DNA from: T3Sed10-241 sp036796255
GTDB taxonomy: Bacteria; Bacteroidota; Bacteroidia; Flavobacteriales_D; Cryomorphaceae
NCBI GenBank assembly: GCA_036796255.1
Contig: DAIRDH010000046.1
Coordinates: 1 to 24,876 of the forward strand
Length of the DNA: 24,876 nucleotides
Direction of reading: 5' to 3'
Shown: positions 15,564-24,039 of the stretch, one piece after another
Layout: each line of letters opens with the position of its first letter
How positions within the stretch are numbered: the stretch's first letter is position 1
Made by a program: the position numbers and the translations under genes
Notes under the pieces: generated by a model
Seen by the model: only the letters and a program-made list of their open reading frames with translations
Database searches by the model: none
Told to the model about the DNA's origin: nothing

Positions 15564-16082
15564 TCATGACATGTGCTTTCGGTTAACGCCGTACAGGATT
15601 ACGAAAACGAATCCAATCACTGCGGCAAAGCCGTATATGAACAAGGTCACCACGTTGAATCCCAGTAAAATCAAAGGCACCACTATGCCGAGTATTTTGG
15701 CCCCGGTGTAAACAGCGAATCCTATTCGCCTGAGATTATACATCATATAGGCTCCATAGGCAGATAGCAAGGCTACAATAATGCCGATGATACCTAGGGT
15801 TGTAGCATGTTGGATGGATTTCTCCACTGTTTCGCTCACGGCGCCCATCATTGAATCGATGAATTTCGCAGTCTGTGGGTCGGCATCGTCAAGCGCATTG
15901 CCCATCTCATCCACAATTTCCTGCCATTGCGCAGCATCAAATGATTTGGACACAAAAATGGTCAAAACTCCGTCAAAAATGTAGTATGCGGATACGGCAA
16001 AAGTAATGATACAGAGAACGGTAAGAAACGTAGGACGTTTGGTATCCGTGATTGCTTGTTTGTCGACAATTTCGTTTTCCAT
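15564..16082 (-). CDS. Hypothetical four-helix membrane protein
   Basis: A 172-residue protein not recognised as a named family. After a polar N-terminus (MENEIVDKQAITDTKRP) there is a first membrane helix (about 19-41, FLTVLCIITFAVSAYYIFDG), then an acidic soluble segment of about 50 residues (SFDAAQWQEIVDEMGNALDD...), a second helix (about 95-115), and two close C-terminal helices (about 125-165, ILGIVVPLILLGFNVVTLFI and AAVIGFVFVILYGV). The C-terminus is basic (NRKH). A near-consensus promoter box (CATATTTG, minus strand 16106-16113) lies 23 bases upstream. Similar small membrane proteins are common in Flavobacteriia, and none I recall has a known role. Confidence 0.7.
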   Translation of the reverse strand: MENEIVDKQAITDTKRPTFLTVLCIITFAVSAYYIFDGVLTIFVSKSFDAAQWQEIVDEMGNALDDADPQTAKFIDSMMGAVSETVEKSIQHATTLGIIGIIVALLSAYGAYMMYNLRRIGFAVYTGAKILGIVVPLILLGFNVVTLFIYGFAAVIGFVFVILYGVNRKHMS

Positions 16083-16151
16083 GGCAGTAGGTTCGATTTT
16101 GGGTTCAAATATGCAGATGCTTTTTTGAATTTTGGTAATTCTGCCGAAAAA

Positions 16152-17888
16152 TCAGGTGTTCTGCATGTTTAGCTGGTTTTTCCAGCTTAGGAATAAATTG
16201 TTGTTTACAGGGCTCGCTTTCTCAATGCGGTAAATATACAGGTGGGGGCTTCCGTCTGGAATCACCTGGCTGTCAAATGACCTGTATCCATCCTTAATAT
16301 GCATTGTAACTGGGGTTGAGCGCAAATAGTTGGAGTCCGTCTGGGCCAAAAATTCACTTGCAGGCATGCCATCAATGGTTTCAATAAGCTGACCATAGCA
16401 CAGGCCTGCCGCTTCGGCAGGAGTGCCGGTGTAAACGGTAAGCACCCTGAGTACAGTTCCCTCGGTGTGTAGCTTGCAGCCCCACCACGTCGGTTTTTTC
16501 ACTTCATCGGGAGTTTCTGTGGCTTGCAGGCCGAGCTTATTTAAAGCATCCACCACGTACGACTCCAGCGCTCCGCGTCCGTCGAGCACTGATGTCCGCA
16601 ATTGACCCCATGGCGCATTCGCCAGTTTTTCAAGTTCATTCCAATAGGCATCTTCGGTGTATCCCACCGCGGGATCAGTAAGGTCGTAAAGATTGCGCAT
16701 CGCTGTGTTCAGGTGCGATTGCCCCTGGGTGGCATCCAGAATCCACACGTCGCATACCAGTGCGAGCAGGGCCCCTTCGGTATATATGCTCACGCGCCGC
16801 TCGGGCGTGCTGCCATAGCCATCCACCCAGGTGTCAATAGAGGCATCAGCGAGGGAGAGGTTAAATCGGCCCGGATTGTCCAGGTGGCGCTGCCATTGCT
16901 CGCTAAGCAGCTGTAAGAAATCATCATCATCCAGGAGGCCCGCCTGCCACAGCATAAGGTCACCCATGTAAGTGGTTACACCCTCGACCACATAGCCCAG
17001 ACGGAAAAAGTCCGGGCCATTTAGGTTGTACGGCGTCAATTGGACTGGTCGCAGGTTTTTTACGTTCCAAACATGGTATAACTCATGCGAGGCAATACCG
17101 AGCAGCGAGTGGTACATGTCTTCATGGTCTATTTGGTCCACCGGCCCCATGATGATCATGGTGCTGAGTTTGTGCTCTACACCATGACGTGCGTTGCTTG
17201 GCAAGAAGAGCAGGTGAAAGTGGTATTCCGTTCCCGGAAATGTGCCGAATGCAGCGATCTGTATATCAGTGAACGCCTTAAAGTCAGCTATGATTCCAGA
17301 GCTTTCTATCGGGGTATAGCCACTTACATTGATGTAAAACGGGATGCCATGGCTGCTGTATTCATAGGTGTTTAAATCAGCTGCGCAGAGAATGGGACTG
17401 TCAATGAGTTCGTCAAAATCAACTGCCACAAAGCTGTGGTGATTGGGCAGTCCATTATCCGGTCCTGATTGCAGGGTGGTTGCAATTTCCCAGTTGGGTG
17501 GCAGCTCAATATCAAGCCCAATAGCATTTCTTTCCCTTCCGGGAATGAAAACCAGTGCATTGACAGGGTTGATAAGTATCACTTCTGAATCGCAGTAGGT
17601 GTTGCCCGCTGTAAGCTCGGCTGCCCTTAGGGTATACTGTATGGTAATGGTTTGTCCTACAGGGGTAAACAGAAGCCAGGAATGCGAAGTCATTTTGCGG
17701 AAAGCGATGGCCTGGCCGCCAGCCTGCGCATCGAAACCGATATAATTTCGTGGAAAGTTGCCCGCCTCATAGCGCCCGGGTCTCCAATAAGGAACATGAA
17801 TTTGGGTCTCCGCATCTTGTGCTAAAAACTGGAGGGTGATTTCGAGCTCGTGCCTGGCAGCGGAGCCCACTCTGATTTCGAAGTGCAT
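16152..17888 (-). CDS. M61 family metallopeptidase with PDZ domain
   Basis: A 578-residue protein. An N-terminal beta domain (about 1-165) opens with HVPYWRPGRYEAGNFPRNY, the M61 signature where xPxWxPG is conserved. The catalytic core has HELYH at residues 268-272 and the third zinc ligand Glu 302 in VEGVTTYMGDL; KNLRP just after the motif is also typical. A PDZ-like domain near residues 480-560 contains VYTGTPAEAAGLCYGQLIETIDG. M61 members include the glycyl aminopeptidase of Sphingomonas. No signal peptide is visible, so this copy is probably cytosolic. It faces lpdA divergently with a 142-base shared region, and its promoter box is at 17905-17912. Confidence 0.92.
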   Translation of the reverse strand: MHFEIRVGSAARHELEITLQFLAQDAETQIHVPYWRPGRYEAGNFPRNYIGFDAQAGGQAIAFRKMTSHSWLLFTPVGQTITIQYTLRAAELTAGNTYCDSEVILINPVNALVFIPGRERNAIGLDIELPPNWEIATTLQSGPDNGLPNHHSFVAVDFDELIDSPILCAADLNTYEYSSHGIPFYINVSGYTPIESSGIIADFKAFTDIQIAAFGTFPGTEYHFHLLFLPSNARHGVEHKLSTMIIMGPVDQIDHEDMYHSLLGIASHELYHVWNVKNLRPVQLTPYNLNGPDFFRLGYVVEGVTTYMGDLMLWQAGLLDDDDFLQLLSEQWQRHLDNPGRFNLSLADASIDTWVDGYGSTPERRVSIYTEGALLALVCDVWILDATQGQSHLNTAMRNLYDLTDPAVGYTEDAYWNELEKLANAPWGQLRTSVLDGRGALESYVVDALNKLGLQATETPDEVKKPTWWGCKLHTEGTVLRVLTVYTGTPAEAAGLCYGQLIETIDGMPASEFLAQTDSNYLRSTPVTMHIKDGYRSFDSQVIPDGSPHLYIYRIEKASPVNNNLFLSWKNQLNMQNT

Positions 17889-17904
17889 ATGGTTTGGCTT
17901 TTGT

Positions 17905-17912
17905 CAAATATA
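17905..17912 (-). promoter_or_regulatory. -7 promoter element of the M61 gene (TATATTTG on minus strand)
   Basis: Exact TAnnTTTG match, ending 16 bases before the ATG at 17888, which gives a leader of roughly 10-13 bases. No clear -33 TTG at standard spacing. Confidence 0.55.
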
Positions 17913-17991
17913 GCAATCTCAAATGGGTTGAAGGCATGTAGTTTTCAACGTTTGATCGCCGGTATGGAAATGCGCTTCCTTGGAAAAGTAT

Positions 17992-17999
17992 TACCTTCG
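17992..17999 (+). promoter_or_regulatory. Candidate -7 element of lpdA (TACCTTCG)
   Basis: One mismatch to TAnnTTTG (C at the seventh position), located 31 bases before the ATG at 18031. It is the only near match in the divergent M61/lpdA region on this strand. Confidence 0.4.
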
Positions 18000-18030
18000 C
18001 GTTCGGAAAATCTGACAATTAATTCACAAT

Positions 18031-19419
18031 ATGAAGTACGATATCATTGTTTTAGGAAGTGGTCCCGGCGGTTACGTTACTGCCATTCGCGCCAGCCAGC
18101 TCGGATACAAAGTCGCTGTAGTTGAGCGCGAATCTTTGGGCGGTATTTGCCTCAACTGGGGCTGTATTCCTACCAAGGCCCTGCTCAAAAGCGCCAATGT
18201 TTTTGAGTATATCAACCACGCCGCCGACTATGGTATCAGCGTGCAAAAAGCCGATGCCGACTTCAAAGGCATGATAGGCCGCAGCCGCGACGTGGCCGAT
18301 GGTATGAGCAAAGGAGTCACCTTCCTGATGAAGAAAAACAAGATTGACGTCTTGATGGGCAATGGTAAACTCAAGCCGGGCAAGAAGGTGGAAGTGACCG
18401 ACAAAGACAATAAAGCCACAGTGTACGAAGCCGATCACGTGATTGTTGCCACCGGAGCCCGCGCCCGTGAGTTGCCAAATGTGAAGGTGGATGGCAAGAA
18501 GATAATTGAGTACCGCAAAGCCATGTCTATGGAGCAACAACCCAAGAAAATGGTGGTCATGGGAAGCGGTGCCATTGGGTGTGAATTCGCTTATTTCTAC
18601 GATGCCATAGGTACAGAAGTCACGATCGTGGAATACCTCGACAATATAGTGCCACGCGAAGATGAAGAAGTGTCTAAACAACTGGCGCGCACTTTCAAAA
18701 AGAAGGGAATCAACGTAATGACCGGTGCAGCTGTTGAGAAGGTGGATACATCTGGCAGCGGATGCAAAGTACACGTGAAGACCAAGAAAGGGGAGGAGGT
18801 CATAGAATGTGATGTCGTGCTAAGCGCTGTTGGTATTGCTGCCAATATTGAGAACATCGGTCTCGAAGATGTAGGCATCGTTTCCGACAAAGGCCTTATC
18901 AAGGTTGATGAGTTTTACAAAACCAATATTCCCGGCTATTACGCCATTGGCGACTGTGTACCCGGACCAGCGCTTGCGCACGTAGCGAGTGCTGAAGGCA
19001 TCACCTGCGTTGAGAAAATCAAAGGAATGCACGTAGATCCCATCGACTATGGCAACATTCCAAGCTGTACCTACTGCTCGCCCGAAGTGGCTTCGGTGGG
19101 CATGACCGAGGCGCAGGCCAAGGAGGCAGGCCATGAAGTGAAAGTGGGTAAGTTTCCCTTTTCTGCTTCGGGCAAGGCCAAAGCTGCAGGCCACAGCGAT
19201 GGATTCGTGAAGCTCATCTTTGATGCGAAATACGGAGAGCTGCTCGGAGGCCATATGATTGGTGCCAACGTAACAGAAATGATTGCAGAAATCGTAAGCA
19301 TCCGCAAACTGGAGACCACAGGGCACGAAATCATCAAAACAATCCATCCTCACCCCACCATGAGCGAGGCGATTATGGAAGCAGCTGCCGCTGCCTACGA
19401 TGAGGTCATTCACCTTTGA
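18031..19419 (+). CDS. lpdA: Dihydrolipoyl dehydrogenase (E3)
   Basis: A 462-residue flavoprotein of standard length. The FAD-binding fold begins VLGSGPGGYVTAIRA (about 7-21); the redox-active disulfide is Cys 40 and Cys 45 in GGICLNWGCIPTKAL; the NAD-binding fold is marked by VMGSGAIGCEFAYFY; the second FAD motif is YYAIGDCVPGP; and the catalytic dyad is His 441 and Glu 446 in IHPHPTMSEA at the C-terminus. It reoxidises dihydrolipoamide in 2-oxo acid dehydrogenase complexes and the glycine cleavage system, in the cytosol. No E1 or E2 genes adjoin it, so it is probably the shared E3. It ends before a strong terminator. Confidence 0.97.
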   Translation: MKYDIIVLGSGPGGYVTAIRASQLGYKVAVVERESLGGICLNWGCIPTKALLKSANVFEYINHAADYGISVQKADADFKGMIGRSRDVADGMSKGVTFLMKKNKIDVLMGNGKLKPGKKVEVTDKDNKATVYEADHVIVATGARARELPNVKVDGKKIIEYRKAMSMEQQPKKMVVMGSGAIGCEFAYFYDAIGTEVTIVEYLDNIVPREDEEVSKQLARTFKKKGINVMTGAAVEKVDTSGSGCKVHVKTKKGEEVIECDVVLSAVGIAANIENIGLEDVGIVSDKGLIKVDEFYKTNIPGYYAIGDCVPGPALAHVASAEGITCVEKIKGMHVDPIDYGNIPSCTYCSPEVASVGMTEAQAKEAGHEVKVGKFPFSASGKAKAAGHSDGFVKLIFDAKYGELLGGHMIGANVTEMIAEIVSIRKLETTGHEIIKTIHPHPTMSEAIMEAAAAAYDEVIHL

Positions 19420-19440
19420 TGAAACGAGACAGAACGACAT

Positions 19441-19477
19441 AAAAAAATCGCTTCCACATCGGAAGCGATTTTTTTTT
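19441..19477. terminator. Bidirectional intrinsic terminator between lpdA and the FadL-like gene
   Basis: A 10-bp perfect stem, AATCGCTTCC (19446-19455) with GGAAGCGATT (19461-19470), closes the 5-base loop ACATC. A run of A precedes and a run of T follows, so it can end transcription from both sides. The position between two convergent stops (19419 and 19502) fits. Confidence 0.9.
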
Positions 19478-19501
19478 GAGTTTCTTAATGCACCAGGCCA
19501 A

Positions 19502-20962
19502 TTATAATCGGAAGCCCAAAGTGAGACTGACTATGCTGATTGTGTTGCTGATTTCTTGCACAAAACCCGCCGAACTTGCCCTGAAAGGTTCGTTGAAGCT
19601 GGCGTAGGTGTATGAGAGGTCAATGTTCCAGGCTGCTTTTCGATAACCTATGCCACCTCCGAGCTGAATGCGGTCAAGTGATGAGGATACGACTTCACGG
19701 TTGGCAGGGATCACATTTGGGAAATATGCCGCCCCACCGCGGGCCATCCAGTTTTTGGTCATTCTGAATTCTACCCCGGCACGCACGGTATGCTGCGCCC
19801 TGAATTCATCTCTGATGATATTGTTGACATCGCTCCATGGGTTTCCGCTTACGCGTCGGTTGCCGGGAAGCATTTGTCCGCCCCTGAAGTTCACATATTC
19901 ATACTGCCCTGACACGATAAACTTACCGTTCACAACCCCGGCAAGGCCTACCGTATACCTCCAGGGCGTACGAATGCGGTATTCCAGGAAATCGTCCCCT
20001 GAGTTTAATACATCGTTCCCAATCAGGTTGGATGACATGCGAACGTTATACACGTCTTGCATACGAAATGTGGTAGGGGTTTGAATGCTGCCACCTACAC
20101 GCAGTCCACTTTCAGTGCGGTAAATAAATCCAGCCCTAAAGTTTACTCCAAAACCTTCTACTTGAAGGTTCTCCGTGAAGCGATACCGCTGAAGATCTGT
20201 GGTGCCACCCAGGGTGGGACTTTCACTTGTCTCTACTGTCGACTGGTAAAAGCTTGACACAAAACCGAGGCCCCCGCCGATGTATAGTTTGTCATCATAA
20301 TTGGCACCGAGGGTGAGACCAAAGTCATTAACCCGACCCGAAGTGCGTGCCACCTGTCGTTGATTAATTTCTCCTTCGGTAATTCGTCCTACATATTCGG
20401 TGTTGTCTGGATTGGATTCGTCTATGGGATCAATGACAAAGGCATCGAATGCGAGGCCAGCACCAAAAAGGCTCAATTCATCAGGGAAAAAACCTGTGGC
20501 TTCATTCACAAAACTCTGCATCATGGATCGGTCAAGCGGCACTGTTCCCTGGACCACCAGCTCATCATTAAAGCTATTCATCCTGTTGATTGAAAAACCA
20601 ACGTTTACTGTTCGCCAAAACGGATCGTCCACTTCACTGGCCAGCACAAAGCCGGCGTTGGCAATGTTAAAGCCGTTCTCAACCCCTGAAGTTGATGTCC
20701 CAACGAGGGATGTGCTGAGTCGTTTTGTTTCTACTGAGGGCGTGAATCCAATCTCGCTAAAGCGAAATACCCCAATTCCTGCGGGATTGATATGCATAGA
20801 GGACATATCACCACCGAGTGCTGTAAAGGCGCCACCCATCGCGGCAAACCTTGCAGTCCCTGGAGGCAGGTTGTTGATATAGCGCTGGACGTCGGCTTCA
20901 TTTTGGGCTGCAGCCTGTCCTGCCACCCATAGCAGCAGTGCTATGATTGTTAGTTTCTTCAT
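19502..20962 (-). CDS. OmpP1/FadL-family outer-membrane barrel protein
   Basis: A 486-residue protein with a signal peptide MKKLTIIALLLWVAGQAAAQ (1-20). The mature N-terminus contains TARFAAMGGAFTALGGDMSS followed by NPAGIGVF; the GG-AFTALGGD / NPAG pattern is typical of FadL/OmpP1 and PorV-like barrels, where NPA lies in the hatch. The rest is strand-rich with repeated YxxGGGLGF-type strands and ends VSLTLGFRL, a C-terminal beta-signal. FadL members move hydrophobic compounds across the outer membrane. The gene starts 25 bases after the Met-rich lipoprotein gene on the same strand, so the two are probably co-transcribed. A PorV-like T9SS role is an alternative, but the length and motifs favour OmpP1/FadL. 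Confidence 0.87.
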   Translation of the reverse strand: MKKLTIIALLLWVAGQAAAQNEADVQRYINNLPPGTARFAAMGGAFTALGGDMSSMHINPAGIGVFRFSEIGFTPSVETKRLSTSLVGTSTSGVENGFNIANAGFVLASEVDDPFWRTVNVGFSINRMNSFNDELVVQGTVPLDRSMMQSFVNEATGFFPDELSLFGAGLAFDAFVIDPIDESNPDNTEYVGRITEGEINQRQVARTSGRVNDFGLTLGANYDDKLYIGGGLGFVSSFYQSTVETSESPTLGGTTDLQRYRFTENLQVEGFGVNFRAGFIYRTESGLRVGGSIQTPTTFRMQDVYNVRMSSNLIGNDVLNSGDDFLEYRIRTPWRYTVGLAGVVNGKFIVSGQYEYVNFRGGQMLPGNRRVSGNPWSDVNNIIRDEFRAQHTVRAGVEFRMTKNWMARGGAAYFPNVIPANREVVSSSLDRIQLGGGIGYRKAAWNIDLSYTYASFNEPFRASSAGFVQEISNTISIVSLTLGFRL

Positions 20963-20987
20963 GCTTATTCTTTAATGGAGATGCCGA

Positions 20988-22421
20988 TTAACGTCGGCTT
21001 CCACCGCCACCGCCGCTCCTCGATGGAGAACTCATTCCACGCGAAGGTGAGGGTGAACTCATGCTGCGCGACGGGCTACTCATGCTACGCGAAGGGCTGC
21101 TCATGCTTGGTGAGGACGATCTTCCCATGCTTGGAGATCCCATAGATCTATTCATGCTTGGAGCAGATTGCTGGTAGCTTCGGCTGGGTTGTGCACTTCT
21201 TGGTTGCGTGCTTCTGTTTCCAGAGCTGCTGCCATACCGTTGCTGCGGCACTGTGCCTCTATTCATGTTGTTCTGACTTCCAGCATTTCCACGCGAATTG
21301 CTCACTTGATTTTGCCTGTTGTAAGGCGAAACCTGGGCTGGGCGATTTTGCCGTGTACTTCCATAGTCTCGAACCGAACCCCCTTGACGGGGAGTCATTC
21401 CGGATTGATTTCTTTCGTTGGGCGAAGTCATTTGTGGAGTGCGTCCACGGTCGCTGTATCCTGGCGTGCGTTCGCTGCCTGAACCTGCTCTGTCAGCGCG
21501 GTCGGCTGGCCTGAGTGCATCCCTGTTGCGGGCACCATCAGCTGTATTGCCGCGTGCATCGCTGCGTCCCCGGTCGGAGGCAACCTGATTGCGGTCGCGT
21601 GTATTGTTTCCATCTGTATTGGATTTAGGCCTGTCAGAGCCACTGCTCCCAGCGCCATCTCCGCGAACAACTCCTCCGCGTTGTGAACGCCCGCCAGCTG
21701 AATCTCCGCGTTGGCCTGAGCTCCAGTTTTGGCCTCCGCCATCACCTACCCAGACTCCGCCGCCACCCATCCATGGATTGCGCCAGGGGTTCATCCAGGG
21801 GTTCATCCAGGGATTCATCCAGGGGTTCATCCAAGGGTTGTGCATTCCCATGCCCCAACCCATGCCCATTCCCCAGCCCATTCCCATGCCCATGCCCATA
21901 GGCCTGCGCATACAAAACGGATCCCAGAAAGGGTCACACCACATCCAGGGGTTCATACCCATTCCCATGCCCATCATAGGATTGCCAAACGACATTCCCA
22001 TGCTCATTCCCATGCCCATGCCCATTCCCATTCCCATGCTCATGGCCATTTGGGGATTGTTAAAGGCATTCATATTGTTTCCGAAAGTGCCTTGGTTCGG
22101 GTTCACAGTGTTTTGATCAGAATATTCAGGGTCGTAATAATCATCGCCCCACTGCTCGTCGGATTGCTGTTCCCATGAATCATCATTGAGGTCTGCATTT
22201 CCGTAGTAAACAGACTCTGATTTACTGTTGAATTTTTGCGGTGCAGCTGATTTATTTGCAGCCACTGGTGAGCCGAAAGCCGCGGCAGTTACACTTCTGT
22301 TATTGCCTGTGAAGTAGAGGTCGTCATACTCTTCCAGTGATACTAAATCCTGATTGGTAGAGCACGATGCCAAAAGTGCCAACGAAAAGGCTCCTGCGAT
22401 ATATGTTTTAAAGTGTCTCAT
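20988..22421 (-). CDS. Low-complexity Met/Gly/Trp-rich lipoprotein (unknown function)
   Basis: A 477-residue protein of no family I recognise. Residues 1-20 are a lipoprotein signal with lipobox LLASC (Cys 20). An acidic N-terminal part (about 25-105; EEYDDLYFTG, WGDDYYDPEYSDQN) is followed by a Met/Gly-rich tract (about 125-194; repeated MG dipeptides, WCDPFWDPFC), then six NPWM-type tetrapeptides (195-218), a GGGG hinge and about 255 residues rich in Ser, Arg, Asn, Gln, Pro and Gly, ending in a SMSSPSR repeat and GGGGGSRR. The basic C-terminal half contrasts with the acidic N-terminus. Its promoter box is at 22448-22455. Met-rich tracts occur in copper-binding proteins, and the tail looks intrinsically disordered; both points are inference. 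First gene of an operon with the FadL-like barrel. Confidence 0.78.
   Translation of the reverse strand: MRHFKTYIAGAFSLALLASCSTNQDLVSLEEYDDLYFTGNNRSVTAAAFGSPVAANKSAAPQKFNSKSESVYYGNADLNDDSWEQQSDEQWGDDYYDPEYSDQNTVNPNQGTFGNNMNAFNNPQMAMSMGMGMGMGMGMSMGMSFGNPMMGMGMGMNPWMWCDPFWDPFCMRRPMGMGMGMGWGMGMGWGMGMHNPWMNPWMNPWMNPWMNPWRNPWMGGGGVWVGDGGGQNWSSGQRGDSAGGRSQRGGVVRGDGAGSSGSDRPKSNTDGNNTRDRNQVASDRGRSDARGNTADGARNRDALRPADRADRAGSGSERTPGYSDRGRTPQMTSPNERNQSGMTPRQGGSVRDYGSTRQNRPAQVSPYNRQNQVSNSRGNAGSQNNMNRGTVPQQRYGSSSGNRSTQPRSAQPSRSYQQSAPSMNRSMGSPSMGRSSSPSMSSPSRSMSSPSRSMSSPSPSRGMSSPSRSGGGGGSRR
21768..21839 (-). repeat. Six 12-bp tandem repeats encoding NPWM
   Basis: On the plus strand, copies of a 12-base unit close to CCAGGGGTTCAT run through this 72-base block, each coding for Asn-Pro-Trp-Met on the minus strand (one copy is NPWR). 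Copies differ by one to three bases, so the array is mildly degenerate. Confidence 0.85.
21840..22049 (-). repeat. Met/Gly-rich tract with irregular hexanucleotide repeats
   Basis: The plus strand repeats CCCATG and CCCATT hexamers many times in this block, coding for Met-Gly and occasional Ser/Trp variants on the minus strand (residues about 125-194 of the lipoprotein). A Cys/Trp/Asp island (WCDPFWDPFC) interrupts it. Confidence 0.75.
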
Positions 22422-22447
22422 GACTTTTCTTTTACTGGGTATTGTTA

Positions 22448-22455
22448 CAAAGCTA
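22448..22455 (-). promoter_or_regulatory. -7 promoter element of the Met-rich lipoprotein/FadL operon (TAGCTTTG on minus strand)
   Basis: Exact TAnnTTTG match on the minus strand, 26 bases upstream of the ATG at 22421. No -33 TTG at standard spacing. Confidence 0.5.
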
Positions 22456-22550
22456 AAGATAAAAAAGTTTATCGGTCTTATCTAGTTTAGCTTTCTTTGT
22501 TCTTTAATTCGTTTCCTGTATATACAAATACCATTCCATAATACCCCTCA

Positions 22551-24026
22551 ATGAGCAAGAATTTAACTACCCGTAAAGATAACTATTCCAATTGGTACAA
22601 TGAGCTGGTAGCAAAGGCCGATTTGGCAGAGCATTCCGAAGTGCGCGGCTGTATGGTCATCAAGCCCCACGGATATGCTATTTGGGAAAAAATGCAGCGG
22701 GCACTCGACGATATGTTCAAGGCCACTGGACACCAAAACGCATACTTTCCACTTTTCATACCTAAGTCTTACTTCTCGCGCGAAGCCAGCCATGTGGAAG
22801 GTTTCGCCAAGGAATGTGCCGTTGTGACCCATTACCGCCTTAAGAACGATCCTATCACCGGAGAAATTGTGGTAGACGAAGATGCAAAGCTCGAAGAAGA
22901 ACTCATCGTGCGTCCCACCTCCGAAACCATCATATGGAATACCTACAAGGGTTGGATCCAAAGCTACCGTGACCTTCCCTTGCTTATCAATCAGTGGGCC
23001 AATGTGGTACGTTGGGAAATGCGTACGCGCCTCTTCCTCCGTACCTCTGAATTTCTTTGGCAGGAGGGACATACTGCACACGCTACCCAGGCTGAGGCCA
23101 TCGCGGAGGCAGAGCAAATGCTTCAGGTTTACGCCACATTTGCCGAAGAATGGTTGGCCATTCCGGTAATCAAAGGAATCAAATCGCCTGCTGAGCGTTT
23201 TGCGGGCGCCATTGAAACCTATTGCATCGAAGCCATGATGCAGGATGGTAAAGCCCTGCAAGCGGGCACATCACACTTTCTGGGGCAGAATTTCGCGAAA
23301 GCATTCGACGTGAAGTTTGTCAACAAAGAAGGCAAGGAAGAATTTGTTTGGGCCACGTCATGGGGTGTATCAACCCGCCTTATGGGCGCGCTTATCATGA
23401 CCCACAGCGACGACAATGGGCTGGTGCTTCCGCCAAAATTGGCTCCTATTCAGGTGGTCATTGTGCCGATATACCGCGAGATGGAGCAGCTCGAAAACAT
23501 TTGCCGAAAGGTACAGCCCCTTGTGGAAGCGCTCAAGGCAAAAGGCATCAGCGTGAAGCTCGACGACGACGACAAGCGCAAGCCGGGATGGAAATTTGCG
23601 GAATATGAGATGAAAGGCGTTCCAGTGCGCATCGCCATGGGCCCGCGCGATTTGGAAAACAATACCGTTGAAATTGCGCGCCGCGACACCCTTGAGAAAT
23701 CAATGGTAGCCTTTGACGATGCCCAGGCCAGCGTTGAACAATTGCTTATCGACATTCAGCAAAATCTATACACAAAAGCCCTTGCACACCGCGAGGAGCA
23801 CACCACTGAGGTAAACAGTTGGGATGAGTTTGTTCAGGTTTTGAATGGCAAAGGCGGTTTTATTTCGGCCCACTGGGATGGCACGCCTGAGACGGAGGAG
23901 TACATCAAGCAAAAAACCAAGGCCACCATTCGCTGTATTCCTCTAGATGGCAAAATGGAGGAAGGCAAGTGTATACACAGCGGTAAGCCTTCACAGCGGA
24001 GGGTGCTTTTTGCGAAAGCATATTAA
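22551..24026 (+). CDS. proS: Prolyl-tRNA synthetase (archaeal/eukaryote-like type)
   Basis: A 491-residue class II aminoacyl-tRNA synthetase. Motif 1 region GCMVIKPHGYAIWEKMQ (about 33-49), proline/ATP-site segment RPTSETIIWNTY (about 123-134), motif 2 LRTSEFLWQEGHTAH (about 164-178) and motif 3 within GVSTRLMGALIMTHSDDNGL are all visible. The anticodon-binding domain follows (APIQVVIVPIYRE...) and the protein ends in the zinc-domain-like region with CIHSGKPSQRR and the terminal Tyr (FAKAY). The C-terminal Tyr and length of about 490 define the ProS type 3 found in many Bacteroidota, distinct from the longer E. coli type with an editing insert. It charges tRNA-Pro in the cytosol. No clear consensus promoter box was found; TTTCTTTG at 22492-22499 is the nearest. 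The next gene starts 13 bases after its stop. Confidence 0.97.
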   Translation: MSKNLTTRKDNYSNWYNELVAKADLAEHSEVRGCMVIKPHGYAIWEKMQRALDDMFKATGHQNAYFPLFIPKSYFSREASHVEGFAKECAVVTHYRLKNDPITGEIVVDEDAKLEEELIVRPTSETIIWNTYKGWIQSYRDLPLLINQWANVVRWEMRTRLFLRTSEFLWQEGHTAHATQAEAIAEAEQMLQVYATFAEEWLAIPVIKGIKSPAERFAGAIETYCIEAMMQDGKALQAGTSHFLGQNFAKAFDVKFVNKEGKEEFVWATSWGVSTRLMGALIMTHSDDNGLVLPPKLAPIQVVIVPIYREMEQLENICRKVQPLVEALKAKGISVKLDDDDKRKPGWKFAEYEMKGVPVRIAMGPRDLENNTVEIARRDTLEKSMVAFDDAQASVEQLLIDIQQNLYTKALAHREEHTTEVNSWDEFVQVLNGKGGFISAHWDGTPETEEYIKQKTKATIRCIPLDGKMEEGKCIHSGKPSQRRVLFAKAY

Positions 24027-24039
24027 ACCTGAGTTAGCC

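Noticed and set aside
21589..22178. Several open frames on the plus strand over the Met-rich lipoprotein, giving Pro/Ile/Met or His/Ala repeats
   Set aside because: They are other-frame readings of the same hexamer and 12-bp repeats; only the minus-strand frame has a signal peptide with lipobox and a promoter box.
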